A DNA stretch of 64,000 bases from Trichosporon coremiiforme (GCA_039545355.1 BCJJ01000010.1:918889-982888), one strand, 5' to 3'. Positions 1-11,863 are shown, counted from the stretch's first letter. Numbers and translations are program-made. The notes: generated from the letters alone by a model not told the origin.

Positions 1-3000
1 TTGCGCATCCAGCAATCTCCTGAGCTGAGCGCAGAGCACACCGATCCTAGTGTTCGCGCGGAGCTTGACCGCGCCGTCCTTGCCGAGCATGAGGCCGCCG
101 GCCCAGTGGTTCACCGTAACGGGACCGCCAAACAGCAAGAGCGCGTACAGCGGCACATCTGTCGCGTCGCGGAGGAACACCTTGGACGTCTCCGCCTTGG
201 CAAAGTAGGCGAGGTATCCCTTCCTCCAACCCGACTCGTTGAAGAGCACAGAAGAAGGATGCAGGAACACGCGGCCCTGGGCGTCGAAGAACTTGACCTC
301 CTTCGCCTCGTGCTCCTTTTGGATTGCGCCTTGCTGGAGCCGCTCGAATTGGGCTTCGGGCAGCGCAATGCGCGCCACACGGGGGTACAGGCCGCCGACA
401 AGGACGGCCTTGACGAGCGCGTCGTTGCCGCCGTTGACACTGGCTGCCTCAATGTCCGCCGCCTTGGGACCGATGAATCCGATCTGCGCCAGCGCAGACA
501 CGAAGTCGCCGCGCAGCGAGGAGATGTCCCGCACCGCGCTGGCAGAGATGAAGTTCGCCTCGCAGAAGGCACGCGCCTCGCCGCGCTTCATCCCCGAGAC
601 GGCGGCGTATGCGCGCGCATCGGTGAGGAGGTCGGAACGGGAGCGGGCAAACGACTCGCGTGCCTTCTTCGCCTCGTCGCGCCGGTCGATCGGGGACGTA
701 AACAGCGGCTTGGAGGACAGGAGTGCCGCGATCGTGAGTACAGGGTCGAGACAGCGGAAGATCGTGGCCAGGACGAGCATCTTGGCGAGCCGCACGTCGA
801 CTGGGAGCATGCTCATGTGCCGTCCCAGTGCGGTCAGGTGGGCCGAGTGCTTCTCGCTCTCGACGGCTCCGAGGTCGAGGAGAGTGCCCCACGCCGCGTC
901 GATGGCGTCGACCTTTGGCGGATCGATCGCGCGGCCAAGGAATGCCTTGACGTCCGTATCCTCGTCCATCGCCTTGACTTGGAGGAAGAGCGACTCGAGC
1001 GGCGTGCGCAGGATCTCGGGGACGGGGAAGCGCGCCATCGAGTTCGCCTCGGTGCGCCGCGTATAGAGTTTGTAGCACTGGCCCGGCTGAGTACGACCCG
1101 CACGACCGCGACGCTGTCTGCCCGAAGCACGCGAGGTCCAGCACTCGACGAGGCGCTGCAGACCGACAGAGGCATCGTACTGCGTCTCCTTGACACGACC
1201 AGCGTCGACGACGTACACAACGTCCGGGATTGTGACGGACGTCTCGGCGACGTTGGTCGCAACGACGATCTTGCGTCCCTTCGTTGGCGCGAAGACGCGA
1301 CGTTGCTCCGCGCTACTCAAGTTCGCATGCAGCGGGAGGATGTCGACGGCTCCCAGAGCCGCACCGTTCAGCTCCGAAACGCATGCACGAATCTCCATGA
1401 CACCAGGCATGAAGATGAGAACGGCGCCCTTGTCGGACGTGTTGACGATGTGCTTGACAGTAGCCGCGACGAGGCCGTAATCGATACGGTCGTTCTGGGA
1501 CAAGATCTCGAGCGCGCGCATGTCCTCGTGCTCGAGACCGAGCTTCTCGTAGTCCTTGCGCATCGCCGCCTTCTGGTCCTCGCTGAGCTTGGGACCGAAG
1601 CGCGACGCTGTAGGTCGGTACTTGATCTCCGGAACCAGGTCCTCGAGGTAGTGATCCGTGACGGGGTGCGTAAAGCCAGGGATGGTGAGACTGGGACATC
1701 CGCCAAAGTAGTTGATGAAGATCTGCTCGTTGATCGTGGCGGACATGAGCACGACCTTGATCGTGCTGTTGCGAGCGAGCAGGTCGCGCAGCAGACAGAT
1801 CAGCAGGTCAGTGTCGACACCGCGCTCGTGCGCCTCGTCCACGACGACGTGCGACACGCCGGCGAGGTCCGCATCCGCAGTCGCAAGACGGCGAAGCACG
1901 ACACCGGTCGTACAGAAGAGCACGCGTGTGTCGGGCGACGCGCGGCGCTCGCCACGGATGGCGTAACCAACAGTGCCGGGAGTCTTGTCGACGTCCTCTA
2001 GACGCTCCTGCGCCACACGTGCAGCGACACCCATGGCGGCAACTCGGCGCGGCTGCGTCACGATGATATTCGTGTCCGCGCCGCGACCGGCCTCGATCTC
2101 GTGGTCGAGCAGGAACTGGGGCAATTGTGTACTGTCTGTCAGCTAACTGACCACGTCACCGAGCTTACCTCTTTCCACATCCGGTCTCTCCAACAACGAC
2201 AAGCACGCGGTTCGACTCGAGCGCCTTGCAGATGTTCTCGCGCTCCTTCCACGCGGGGAGCGAGCGGCGCACGCGCATCATCTCCTCGTACGCCGGGTCG
2301 GCCATCATGCGCTTCTGCTGCTGGCGGGCGGCCTCGTGCTCAGCCGGAGTGGCAGCACGGTGCTTGCGCTTTCCGCGCGTCTTCTTCTCCTTTTGCGGAG
2401 CCGAGCGGACCTCCTCGGGTTCGTCGTCGTCTGGCCTCGGGACAAGATGCTTCGTGACGTCGGCGACGTTGGGCGGGTTGGCGACCACATCAGGCAGTGA
2501 CGTCTCGAGGTGCTCGACCACAGAGAGCACGACGCCGCCGGCACCGCTCTCGAGCATGCCGACGAGGTCATGGCGCTCGCCGCGGAACTGACGGAGCATG
2601 TCTGCATGCAGCGCCAGGCGCATGTATGCCGGCAGACTGTTCGACGTGAGATAGAAGGCTGGGGGCCGGGTTGGGTACTGAGCGGACGGGTACGGTGACG
2701 CAGAGTCAAACACGACGTGCAGCGTCAGGTCGTCCGGCTCGCTCGCCACCGAGATGATAAGCTCGCGCGCACCCTCCTTGCCCGCCTCCTCGCGGAAACG
2801 CTCGCCCAGAAGAGCCTCGAGCGCGAGCACCTCCTCATCCCGCAACACGTCGCGCTCCTCATCGGGTTCAGCGGGTGTAAGGGTCTCGAGGCCCCAGCCC
2901 GCGTCGTCGTCCCACCCACAAAGCCTTCGGCCGAGGTACTCGAGCGCGAGCGACTCGCGCTCCTCGACAGCCACCGCCGCCTCGACAGCAGCACGCGGGA

Positions 3001-4500
3001 AGCCCGCCTTGCGCACGAGCTTGTCGACAAGCCAACCGCGGACCAGCTGGTTCTGCCCTCCCTTCGCCGCACCTGTCACCATGTCCTGCGAACTCGAAGT
3101 GGGGCGGTATCGAACGGGCAGGTCGTCCTCGGGCAGGTGCAGGAGGAGCCACTCGATCGCTGCCTCCAGCGGCGACAGAATGCTCAGACTCAGCACGAGC
3201 GGGTCCTTATTCGAAGCGCCGGACGTGTGCAGCCGCTCGTTCGCCGCGGTCAGCGCAGACAGACACGAGGCGATATGCGCTGGTCGGAAGCCCAGCGTCG
3301 TCAGCTGCGTCTGGATGCTGTCCGCGTTCAGCGCTGGCGTGCTGGCGCCAGTCTTCGGCGTGCTCGACCCGGACCCGCCCATTTCGCGAGTCGCGTCCAT
3401 AACCGCAGACGGGAACCGGCGCATCATCTGGAGTCAGCTACACAAGTGCCACCGCGCAGTTTACCTTCTTGACGGTTCCCTCGACCATCTCGCGAATAGC
3501 AGGCGCCATGCGCACTTCCGGCGCGTCCTCCCAGTGTTTTCCGCCTCTCCGTCCATCTTCGGGCGCGTTGGCAGGCGTATTCCGTCCGCTTCCTCGCTGG
3601 CTTCCAGGTGCACTCACACCACCACCCTTGCCGGCGCCAGAGCCCGCAGCCTGCTTCTCCTCGCGCTTCGCCTGGCGCGCCTCAACCTCATGCTTGGCCG
3701 CGAACGGGTCAGGGTTGAACTCCCACTCCCTCTGTGCCGGCGCGGCCGACTTCTCAGCGAGCAGCTCGGACCAGTAGGGCCGTATCGTCGGGGGCAGCGT
3801 GAGTGCGAGGGGCATGTGAGAGCAGAACTGTTGTTAGCTTGTGGTCGAGGGAACGAGACCTCCAGCTTGAGTTGACAGGAGAAACCGGGGCTGTGAGGAA
3901 GCCAGTACTCACCCGGAACAAAGCATAAGTGGCCAGGTAATGCTTGGCCATAGCCGCGCTCTCAATCTGCAGCGGCGGGTGGGGCATCATGCGCACCGTG
4001 TCGAGATCATAGACATTCTTGCTGACTCGTTTGCGCAGCGTCACGGCCCCAGAGAATGTCTCGGGGGACGACTTGGGGTTGGGTTTCTGTCATGTCAGCT
4101 ATACATGCCTCCTACTTGTAGCTCCTTCCCTCCTTCCTTGTACGCAGGAGGAGGGACACCGCCCAACCCCACAAGAGAGAACAGGAGCCGGAGACGCTGG
4201 AGAGTGGCTACGGAGCCCTGACGGGCTCCTACGCATTCCAGCACTCACCGTATCGATGATCGGCCGCTCCCATCCCATCTTCTGACACTTCTCATTCAGA
4301 ATCGTGACTGGGCTCTTGTACCCAACGGGGAAGAGGGGCGGCGGCCTCGCTGGCTTGTCGTCGACGGGCGCTGCGTCCTTCCCCTTGCTGCCCTTCTTTG
4401 CGTCCTTTGCGTCCTTCTGGTCATCCTTCGGCTTTGCCTTGCTCGAGTTCCCCGCATTACCGGAACGCACGACGTTGACCGGCCTTCGTTTCGGCGGCAT
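1..4500 (-). CDS. DEAH-box RNA helicase, DHX57/Ucp12-like (3' end missing)
   Basis: Five exons read in phase on the minus strand: 4500-4249, 4086-3913, 3827-3465, 3427-2169 and 2131 to beyond position 1, giving at least 1393 residues. Introns begin GTGAGT, GTAAAC or GTAAGC and end in CTGAC/CTAAC plus CAG. After a Lys-rich N-terminus, a UBA-like helical segment (about 295-365) and an RWD-like segment (about 475-600) precede the helicase core. The Walker A motif GETGCGKST is split by intron 4. Also visible are DEAH in VVVDEAHERG, SAT in VLMSATIN and motif VI QRRGRAGRT, followed by the HA2/OB-type C-terminal region. UBA plus RWD plus DEAH/RHA core is the arrangement of human DHX57 and fission yeast Ucp12. 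The reading frame is still open at the window edge, so only the far C-terminus is lost. Helicase class is certain; the orthologue is inferred from domain order. Confidence 0.9.
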
Positions 4501-5025
4501 CGCTGTTTTTGTTGTTGTGTGGGGTGTCAGGTGCCGAAATTATCTCGTTCCGGCCCGTGTTCCCGCTCACCTTCGAGATCGCCTCCACCTTCTGCTCCCG
4601 CTACGGTTCCGTATGAGACAAAAGTGCATAATGCTTGCTTGCTTGCCAGCTTTGCTTCTATGTGTCAACACACGCGGGACTGCTGCTGGCCCAAAGACCG
4701 CAAAGAGCCCCTCTGCCTACACGTACAACGTTCTACTAACTCGCCAAAGCCACCTCTCCGGACTTTTCCTCGCCATCACCTTCCACTCTTCACGCAACTA
4801 CGACTCCTTCCTTGCCTCGACTCTAACTCGGGGCCATCCTTCTCCTGCCTAACCATGGAAGAAATTTCCAGATACCGATAAAAAAACTAAAGAAAAAAAA
4901 ACGCGAATGATGACCGACGGATCGAATACTTTTGCGAGGAACGACACCTCTTAACACCCAGCTTGCCCTTGTGTCTGGCTGGCTTGGGGCTTTGATGGAG
5001 ACTCGGCCGCATGCTCAGAACAGAA
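4501..5025. other. Intergenic: helicase promoter side and 3' flank of the Zn2Cys6 gene
   Basis: This 525-bp gap lies between the helicase start (transcribed leftward) and the stop of the next minus-strand gene. It holds an A-rich run at about 4880-4901. No coding frame with the codon bias of the neighbours is present. Confidence 0.6.
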
Positions 5026-6525
5026 CTATTGTTGCTGAGCACCGCCGTTGTGGAGTTGCTGGATGACTTGGCCGAGCGTACCGGGCTCGAGAGGGGGAAG
5101 GTCGAGCGCTTCGCCCGTCAGCGCGGGATCGATGAGCGAGCCGTCCGTCAAGCTGTGCTCGAGAGAGTGGGGGACGTGCTCATGCGTAAAGTTGGCGGCG
5201 GCCGCGGCAGCAGCGGCAACGACGTCATCGTCCATGCGCGGCTTTTTGTCGCCCTCGTCGGTCGCCTCCGACTTGCGCTTCCGTCCCGGCTTCTTCGGCG
5301 GCTCACCGAGGGCAGCAGCGTTGAGGTCAGCCGCACCAGTCAGGTGCGCCAGGGACTCAGGGTGCAGACCAAGGCCGGCTGCCTCGGCTTCACGGGCAGC
5401 GCGCTCACGCATCTCCTTCGTGCGCTTGCCCGGTCCACGTCGTCGGACCTGCTCGTCGTATGTGCAAGTGAGAGAGCGCTTGGCACAGTGGCCACATGTC
5501 GGACGTCCACCGTCACACTTGAGCTTACGCCCACGACAGAAGTGGCAGGCAAGGACCAGCTTCTTCGGCTTCTCGACGGGCACGCCGGGGACTTCGCCGT
5601 TGGGCAAGTTGGGGTCCGCGAGATTCAGGCCGTTACTGTTAGTGGCCTGGGGAACCAGTGACTGAAGTCCGCCGTTCTGCTCAGCGGCAGCGCTCGCCTC
5701 AGCCCAGTTGGATAACGTAGCAGCCACACCGTTGTAGTCGTCGGCACCAGGCACGTAGGCCGTATGGTCAGCCGGCAACGGCATCACCCCGTTAACATTG
5801 TAGTCCGCGCCGGTGTACTGGCCCGTGTAGTAGTGCTGATACTGGGCCGAGTTAGGATCCCAGACCTGGTGCAACTGGTCCGCTTGGGCCTGGTGCAGCT
5901 GATCGGCGGTCTGAGCCTGGTGCTGCTGGTCGGTCTGAGCTTGGTGAAGGTCCGCAGGCTGTCCCTGGTGAAGCTGGTCCGCAGACTGGGCCTGGTGGAG
6001 ATCGGCAGGCTGGTGCAGCTGGTCGGTAGCCTGAGCCTGGTGCAGCTGGTCGGTCGTCTGAGCTTGGTGCAGTTGGTCGGCAGTCTGCTGGGCCTGCTGA
6101 AGCTGATCGGCTGACTGCTGAGCCTGAAGCTGCTCAGCCGCCTGTTGAGCCTGGTGGAGATCGGCAGGCTGAGCTTGGTGCCCGAGTTGATCAGTCGAAG
6201 CCTGCGCAAGTTGGTCGGATGACTGGTGCGCCAGTTCGGACGATGCCTGCTGAGCGAGCTGGTCTGTTGATCCCTGCTGGGCAAGATTGTCGGACGAAGC
6301 CTGGTGAGGCAGCTGATCGGCGGGCGTGGGCGTCTGAGACTGCGCCGCCTGAGCTGTCACGTCGAGTGCCGCGGCCGTCGTCGCATCGGTGGGAGCAGCC
6401 GTTGCGGCGTCAGGCTGGGGAGGACTGGCCGAAGCCGACGCCTCTGGCATGGCAGCGCCAGCCTGCTGGGTCGCGTCCTGAGTCGACTGCAGCTTGGCGT
6501 TTGGGTCGTGAGCCACCCCGATCAC
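5026..6525 (-). CDS. Zn2Cys6 transcription factor with Gln/His/Asp repeat region
   Basis: Single-exon frame of 499 residues with ATG at 6525 and stop at 5026. Residues 327-354 form a zinc binuclear cluster with spacing C-x2-C-x6-C-x6-C-x2-C-x6-C (starts CHFCRGRKLKC), followed by a basic linker (RRRGPGKRTKEMRERAAREAE) and a patch GEPPKKPGRKRKSE that could be a nuclear signal. The N-terminal 75 residues are Ala/Pro/Gln-rich. Residues of roughly 75-220 are an imperfect repeat built on DQLHQAQ, with over 20 copies of the Gln-Leu-His or Leu-His-Gln core. Such Gln-rich tracts often act as activation domains in this family. Having the DNA-binding cluster two thirds along the chain, not near the N-terminus, is unusual. 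No fungal-specific TF middle homology region is seen. Target genes are unknown. Confidence 0.85.
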   Translation of the reverse strand: MIGVAHDPNAKLQSTQDATQQAGAAMPEASASASPPQPDAATAAPTDATTAAALDVTAQAAQSQTPTPADQLPHQASSDNLAQQGSTDQLAQQASSELAHQSSDQLAQASTDQLGHQAQPADLHQAQQAAEQLQAQQSADQLQQAQQTADQLHQAQTTDQLHQAQATDQLHQPADLHQAQSADQLHQGQPADLHQAQTDQQHQAQTADQLHQAQADQLHQVWDPNSAQYQHYYTGQYTGADYNVNGVMPLPADHTAYVPGADDYNGVAATLSNWAEASAAAEQNGGLQSLVPQATNSNGLNLADPNLPNGEVPGVPVEKPKKLVLACHFCRGRKLKCDGGRPTCGHCAKRSLTCTYDEQVRRRGPGKRTKEMRERAAREAEAAGLGLHPESLAHLTGAADLNAAALGEPPKKPGRKRKSEATDEGDKKPRMDDDVVAAAAAAAANFTHEHVPHSLEHSLTDGSLIDPALTGEALDLPPLEPGTLGQVIQQLHNGGAQQQ

Positions 6526-8932
6526 GGTGGTGGACTCTTTTGGGTGATTAGGAAATGGGAAAGGAAGATCGCTTGACGACGCACAGCAAGGGTGTGCTGT
6601 TTGGGCGACGATGGGGGATCGGGTAACACGCGAGAAGTCTCAGCGCAGTGCCAAAGGTCGTCGCTTCAGGAAGTGATTTGCGACGCGAGGGTTGGTCGGG
6701 CGCGTGTGACCGGCGCCGCTGCTCAACCGTTCAGATTAATCAAAACGACAGAGAAAGACAACGCAAGCGATAGAGCAGCGAGTATGAACAAGAATGAGCT
6801 GCTGCGAGAGGGGAAGGGCTGGAAAGGAGGTCAGCTCGCGGCCCATAACATGGGGGGGAGACGGATATCACGTGTGTACAAGAGTGAACAGGTGAGTGGC
6901 CTGTGAAGTCTGGCCGTGTGTCCCTTGGCGATGGGGCGCAACGGTGAAAGGAAGGTCGAGTCGCTTAGGGGTGGGATGCGAGGTATGCGACTTACAATGA
7001 TGCGCCTGCGATGGGCAGACTAAGATGCACAGGGGCTCGTCGGCGGCGCGTCGATGCTGGACGGCGGGGGGTCGCAGCGATGCCGGTGGAGGCCGTTGTG
7101 GGGACGAGGGCGGGGACTGAGATGGGTAGCGGCAGCGGATGGCAGCGGATGCACTCTCGCGGACGCGTGGTAGGAGGATGCAGGTGGGTGTGGACGACGG
7201 GATCAGTTGGGACGGAGTCAAGTGTGAGACGGAGGAAGGGATGGTTGTTGACAAGTCGCAGATGGTCACGGGCGAAATCGAGAGAGAAGAAGAGCGATGA
7301 GGGGGATGCCGTCGCTGTTTATGGGGGAGAAAGAGGTGATATCGGACACGCCGCTGTCGGAGAGGACTAGCTGATAGATGTCGACGATGTGCAGAGGGAG
7401 CAGCGGACAGTGGTGGTCGCTGTGAGTCGCTGACTGGGATACCTGGCGCACTTTGGCTCTGGTGTCTTGCTCTGGCGGGCGACTGCCTGGCTGGCTGCTG
7501 GCTGGGCTGGCGGTGAGCTGCTTGGTTGGCTGGCCGGCTGGGTACTGGGAGCAGACGGAAGCTACTGGCTGACAGCGGCGACAGGAGGGGAGCGGGGGCA
7601 GAAAGAGACGAACGCTGCATCGACGGGAGTATTAAGCAAACCCCCCCTGCAGCCTAGTTCCGCCGCCAGAAAAATAACCCCGCGGCGTGGCGGAGTCAAT
7701 TTAACCAAACACCACGTGGTCTCTATCAGCCTGTTCACCCCAGACCCCAGGCCTTTGTTCGAGAGCTTGAACCAAGAAAGGGTCCAGAGCGTCGACCACT
7801 TGAGCCGTGGGTAGCGACCAGGCAATCGGGACAAGCAGACAGTCAGCAGTCAGCACTCGTCAGCGCCCTCCGCCTCTACCTGATCATTCGTGCCATTGTC
7901 ATGCAAGCCCGACTGCAGCGTCGCTGACACGCATTCCTCTGGCACGTTCATGATTTGCCTGTCCCGTTCTCTGAGTCACGACCCCGTGATAGGGCATACA
8001 ATACTCGACTCGTCGCACATAGACGAGGGCGGCTTGCCACCTCGGAAGCTCAGACCCCGCTCGACTACGAGTCCTGGCTGCTTTGCCTTGTTGGCCCACG
8101 CCAACTCGCACATGTGGGCACCCAGGGGGCTTGTGTCGCAGAGACTGGTTTCCTCAGAAAGATAACGAGCGGAGGAATGTGTCTGAGCTTACGGCTCGCG
8201 TCACTTCCGTCTGCGTTCCGGAAAGATCTCGCAACCTTGACTCGTTGCAGCGCCAAGCAATACATACCCAGCGGTGGGAACAGGGGGGCCCTTGTCGCCT
8301 TCCGGGTGCACGTTGCCTGCTGCCCGCAAGTTGCGAAGTAGCGCACCGATCACGAGCCCCGCCCATGGCCACTCATAGGTGACGAGGGGCACAAGGCGGG
8401 CGACGGCTACCGCAGGCACCTCACACCTGTGCCTCAGGAACAACGCAGCCACTGAAGGAAGGCGTCGTCGGCAACAACTGGCTCCCCAGTCAGCCCATGG
8501 CGCCCACGCAGGTGGGCTGGGCTGTGTCCCAGCATGGTGTCTGCTCTCACCATTTTGCACTCTCGGCATTTCCGAACCACCACGCCATGCATCACCGAAA
8601 GCGACGGCAAACTGGGAGGCCGGTCACGACTTACAGCAGACCACATTTCCGTCGGAGCACAGGACGGGGCTCAGATGGCCGTACCTATCAGATCGGCTTT
8701 CAAAGCTGGGCCCGCGCTTCCGATGCCCGCACTCACTGCAATCAGCCTCCGCGATGACTAAGTTCCTGCTCCTCCAATCTCGCCTTCCTCCTTTGGACCA
8801 TCTCTTACACGTTTCAGCTCGAAGCATATAACCTTCTCTCGCTCACTCACTCACTCATTCTCTCACCTTCACGAAGCCGTCTCACTCACCGCGACTCTTG
8901 CCATCGCTGACCACTGTTGTCCGGCTGCAGCT
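6526..8932. other. Intergenic 2.4 kb between divergent genes
   Basis: The gap separates the start of the Zn2Cys6 gene (minus) from the Macro-SirTM start (plus). The part at 6526-7700, read on the minus strand, is rich in C and pyrimidines with CA/TC tracts, which fits a long 5' leader or promoter of the Zn2Cys6 gene. At 8838-8866 a CTCA/CACT-rich run precedes the Macro-SirTM ATG, and a CTGAC followed by GCAG lies directly before that ATG, which could be a 5'UTR intron acceptor. I see no convincing gene. Confidence 0.5.
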
Positions 8933-10883
8933 ATGACCATCACCACGATCCTGCGGCCGTCGGCACTCAAGACCACCCTCCTCGACGATGCCCTAGCCCG
9001 GATGTACAAAAAGTACATTGACCGGAGGCCGCACTTGCAGCCCGTCGAGTACGTCTTGTCGTACCCGCTACCGGCTAAGCGGCACGTACTGCACCAGCTG
9101 CTCTGCATCGACCGCGGCTTCCCCTACGACGAAGAGCTCCTGGATTCTGTCGAAGCCTTCCTCAAGTTCGAGCACACCCAGGTTGCCCCCGAGAACTTTA
9201 TCAACCCTGACGGCGTGGAGTACGAGGTCTTCCCCCACCCTGATTGCGACTGGCAGTCGGTCTCGGCGTGGAAAGGCAATATGCTCCACATCAAGGGCGA
9301 CTGCAAATGGGCGATTGTGAACCCAGGCAACCACGATCTCCTAGGCTGCTTCCAGCCCGAGCATCGATGTCTTGACAATCAGATCCACACTGCCGCCGGA
9401 CCAAGACTAAGGCAGGAATGCGTCGAGGAGATCAGCATGCGCAGGCGCAAACGCCCGCCTCCTACCGGAGTACCGATCATCACTGGACCAGGCTTGTTGC
9501 CGTTCGGGCACGTCATCCACGTCGCCGGGCCGAGCTTGGAGCGGAGAAGAGACGCGACACCCGACGAGGAAGGCAAGTTGAGGGACGCGTACCGTAACAG
9601 TCTGACGCTTGCACTGAAGGTGAGTTTGCCTGGTGCGTGTATGAGCTGACCGCAGAACGATGTCAGGACGATTGTCTTCCCTTGCATCTCGACGGGGCTC
9701 TACAACTTTCCGTCACAGCAGGCAGCCGACGTTGTCACGCGCACCGTTGCCGAGTGGTTCGATGAATTTAAGAAGAGTCCGATGCGGGTCATCTTCATGC
9801 TCTGGACTGAACACGACATTGCCTGTTACCATGCGGCCATGGCGAAAATCTTCCCCGACAACCCGGAGTTCAAGGTCCGCATCTGCAATCTCGTCCCGAG
9901 TCCGGAGATTTTCGACAACGTTGGAGGACTGATCATCCACGCTGGAGCGGGACTTAGCGCTGACGCCGTGAATCCCGAGTATGGGATGGGACTCGACTAC
10001 ACCTCGAGGGATTTGTTCTACAAGCTCTACCCAGGCATCGTGAAGAGTACGCCGCTGCGAGCGCTGTACGAGACGATCGGGTACGAGTGGGACGACGTGA
10101 GTAATCCAGACAGCTAGCGCGAGATCAGAGTAAGAAGCTGACGGGCAGCCTTTGCAGCAGTGGGGCTGGATCTTCGCGCACGCTCACCGTGTGCTGAACT
10201 GGGGCAAGACGCCCGTGTACGATGATCTGAAGCGGCTCGTGTCCGAGCTAGCCGTGCCGTATACGGTCATGACCTCGAACGCGGACCAACTCTTCTTGCA
10301 GTCCGGTTTCGACCCAGAGCGCATCTTTACCCCACAGGGCTGCTACGCGCGGTTCCAGTGTCTGGATGCGTGCAGCCCCGACGCGTACTTTGACTCGCAG
10401 CCTTGGGTCGAGCGCGCGCTGCCGCACATGGACCTGCTCGACCCGCGCATTCCCGAGGATAGGCAGGACCTGATCCCGCACTGCGAGAAGTGCGGCGGCC
10501 AAGTTTTCCTCAACGTCCGCGGTGGCGACTGGTTCCTCGAGACGCCGTATCTCGACGCCGAGGCGCGGTACAAGGGGCAAGTGGAGGACATGATGCAGCA
10601 GGCTGAGAAGGACGGAAAGCGCGTCGTCGTGCTCGAGCTCGGCAGCGGGTTCAACACGCCCTCCGTCATCCGGTACCCGAGCGAGCTGCTCGGGCAGCGG
10701 GCGACGCTGCTTCGTGTCAACAAGCAGCATCCCGACATCCACTCGGAGATTGAGAATGCGAGAGGGTACAAGATGGGCGCTGCCGAGTTTCTGCGTGCCT
10801 GCCTCGCGCAGCGGGAGAAGCAGCAGGCAGGGTTAGCATCAGCCCCACGAGAGGACGACTCCACTGGCGGCCCATACCCATAG
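8933..10883 (+). CDS. Macrodomain-class M sirtuin (Macro-SirTM) fusion protein
   Basis: Exons 8933-9619, 9656-10096 and 10149-10883 join in phase to 620 residues; an alternative acceptor at 10157 would remove three residues. Residues about 75-300 are a macrodomain of the zinc-containing type: AIVNPGNHDLLGCF (127-140) is followed by H and C of QPEHRC, which with the Cys of LLGCF give the Cys/His/Cys metal set, then DNQIHTAAGPRLRQEC. The loop CISTGLYNFP (239-248) is the second ligand loop. Residues 316-610 are a sirtuin: HAGAGLSADAV for NAD, TSNADQLF (418-425), TPQG (437-440) where ordinary sirtuins carry the catalytic His, and zinc cysteines near 447/451 and 488/491. Known class M sirtuins are protein ADP-ribosyltransferases acting on lipoylated GcvH-like protein, and their partner macrodomain removes the mark. 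The fusion would hold writer and eraser in one chain. No lipoate gene is nearby. Confidence 0.92.
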
Positions 10884-10990
10884 CAATTGATATCGCATGC
10901 ACATTTGCAGACAAGGGAGGGGGCAGAGTTGGGATGGAAACTTTATTCTTACAGCCTCATGAGCCATGTCAGTGGAGAGCGCAGCGTGAG

Positions 10991-11021
10991 GCAGCGGGGG
11001 CAGCGGGGGCAGCGGGGGCAG
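10991..11021. repeat. 9-bp tandem repeat (GCAGCGGGG type), about 3 copies
   Basis: Consecutive copies of a GCAGCGGGG/GGGGGCAGC unit are visible just after the Macro-SirTM stop codon. Confidence 0.9.
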
Positions 11022-11129
11022 CTGGGTGTACGTAAATGCATGGTTGGGGATGAGCGTCTGGGCCGCTCGCTGTTCGGGGTACTCGAGGTAGGGTAGGTAC
11101 CCTTACTGGGCTATCGGTTCGCGACAGGC

Positions 11130-11169
11130 TGTGGTTTGAATGTGGTTTGAATGTGGTTTGAATGTGGTT
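11130..11169. repeat. 11-bp tandem repeat TGTGGTTTGAA, 3.7 copies
   Basis: Three exact copies of TGTGGTTTGAA and a partial fourth are adjacent. Confidence 0.95.
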
Positions 11170-11566
11170 CCGCATGTGAAGCTTGGGATCGCTTGAGGAT
11201 TTAGCAGGATGAAACGAGGGCCACGAGGGAGGGCCACGAGGGACAGCGCGGCAGAGTACCAGGGGTGAAGGGGCGGTGGACCTGAGGGCTGAGCGAGTCT
11301 AGCGAGCCTGGTTGGGTGTGTGTTCCAGTGATCCATCCAGTCAAAGTGTACGAGATGGCTTAGCTGGCCGAAAGTGTGAACATGGCTGCTGATGGGGCGC
11401 CACGATGCCGTCAGCGGCGGGCTGATCGCATGGTCGAGCTGACGCACGTCCCACGGTGCTGAGCTGAGGCTGGGCGATGGGCGATGGGTGATGATGATAC
11501 GGGCATATGGCATATGGCCCCACTCCCCACTCAGACTTACTGTGAGAGACGTTCCCAGGGTCGCGC

Positions 11567-11605
11567 GCCATGCTAAGCCATGCTAAGCCATGCAAAGCCA
11601 TGCTA
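11567..11605. repeat. 10-bp tandem repeat GCCATGCTAA, nearly 4 copies
   Basis: Adjacent copies of GCCATGCTAA, the third with one substitution (CAAA for CTAA). Confidence 0.95.
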
Positions 11606-11840
11606 GGGCCGAAGGAAGAACCGCTGCCAACTACGTCAGGATCAGTTAGTTGCTCTCACGTCTGAGACTGCGGTCGAGTAGTCGCCGTCTAGCTGCTGGC
11701 GACGAAATGCGTGCATGCAGTCAGTGTGCGGAGAACGTACAATGCGCTCTTGTGACCGAGACCACATGCATGCATGGACTGATGGACATGACGAGATGAC
11801 GAGAGCGTCGGGCGTGCCCTGACGCCGCAGGACACCTGTA

Positions 11841-11863
11841 GGACACAGGACACAGGACACAGG
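11841..11863. repeat. 7-bp tandem repeat GGACACA, 3 copies
   Basis: Three adjacent copies of GGACACA, preceded by two looser GGACAC copies. Confidence 0.85.

Noticed and set aside
1..2001. 666-codon open frame on the plus strand at the window start
   Set aside because: It is exactly antisense to the helicase core, whose motifs (GETGCGKST, DEAH, QRRGRAGR) are intact on the minus strand. High GC gives long mirror frames.
6868..7620. 250-codon minus-strand Ser/Pro frame
   Set aside because: Low-complexity, no start context or domain; better explained as leader or promoter of the Zn2Cys6 gene.
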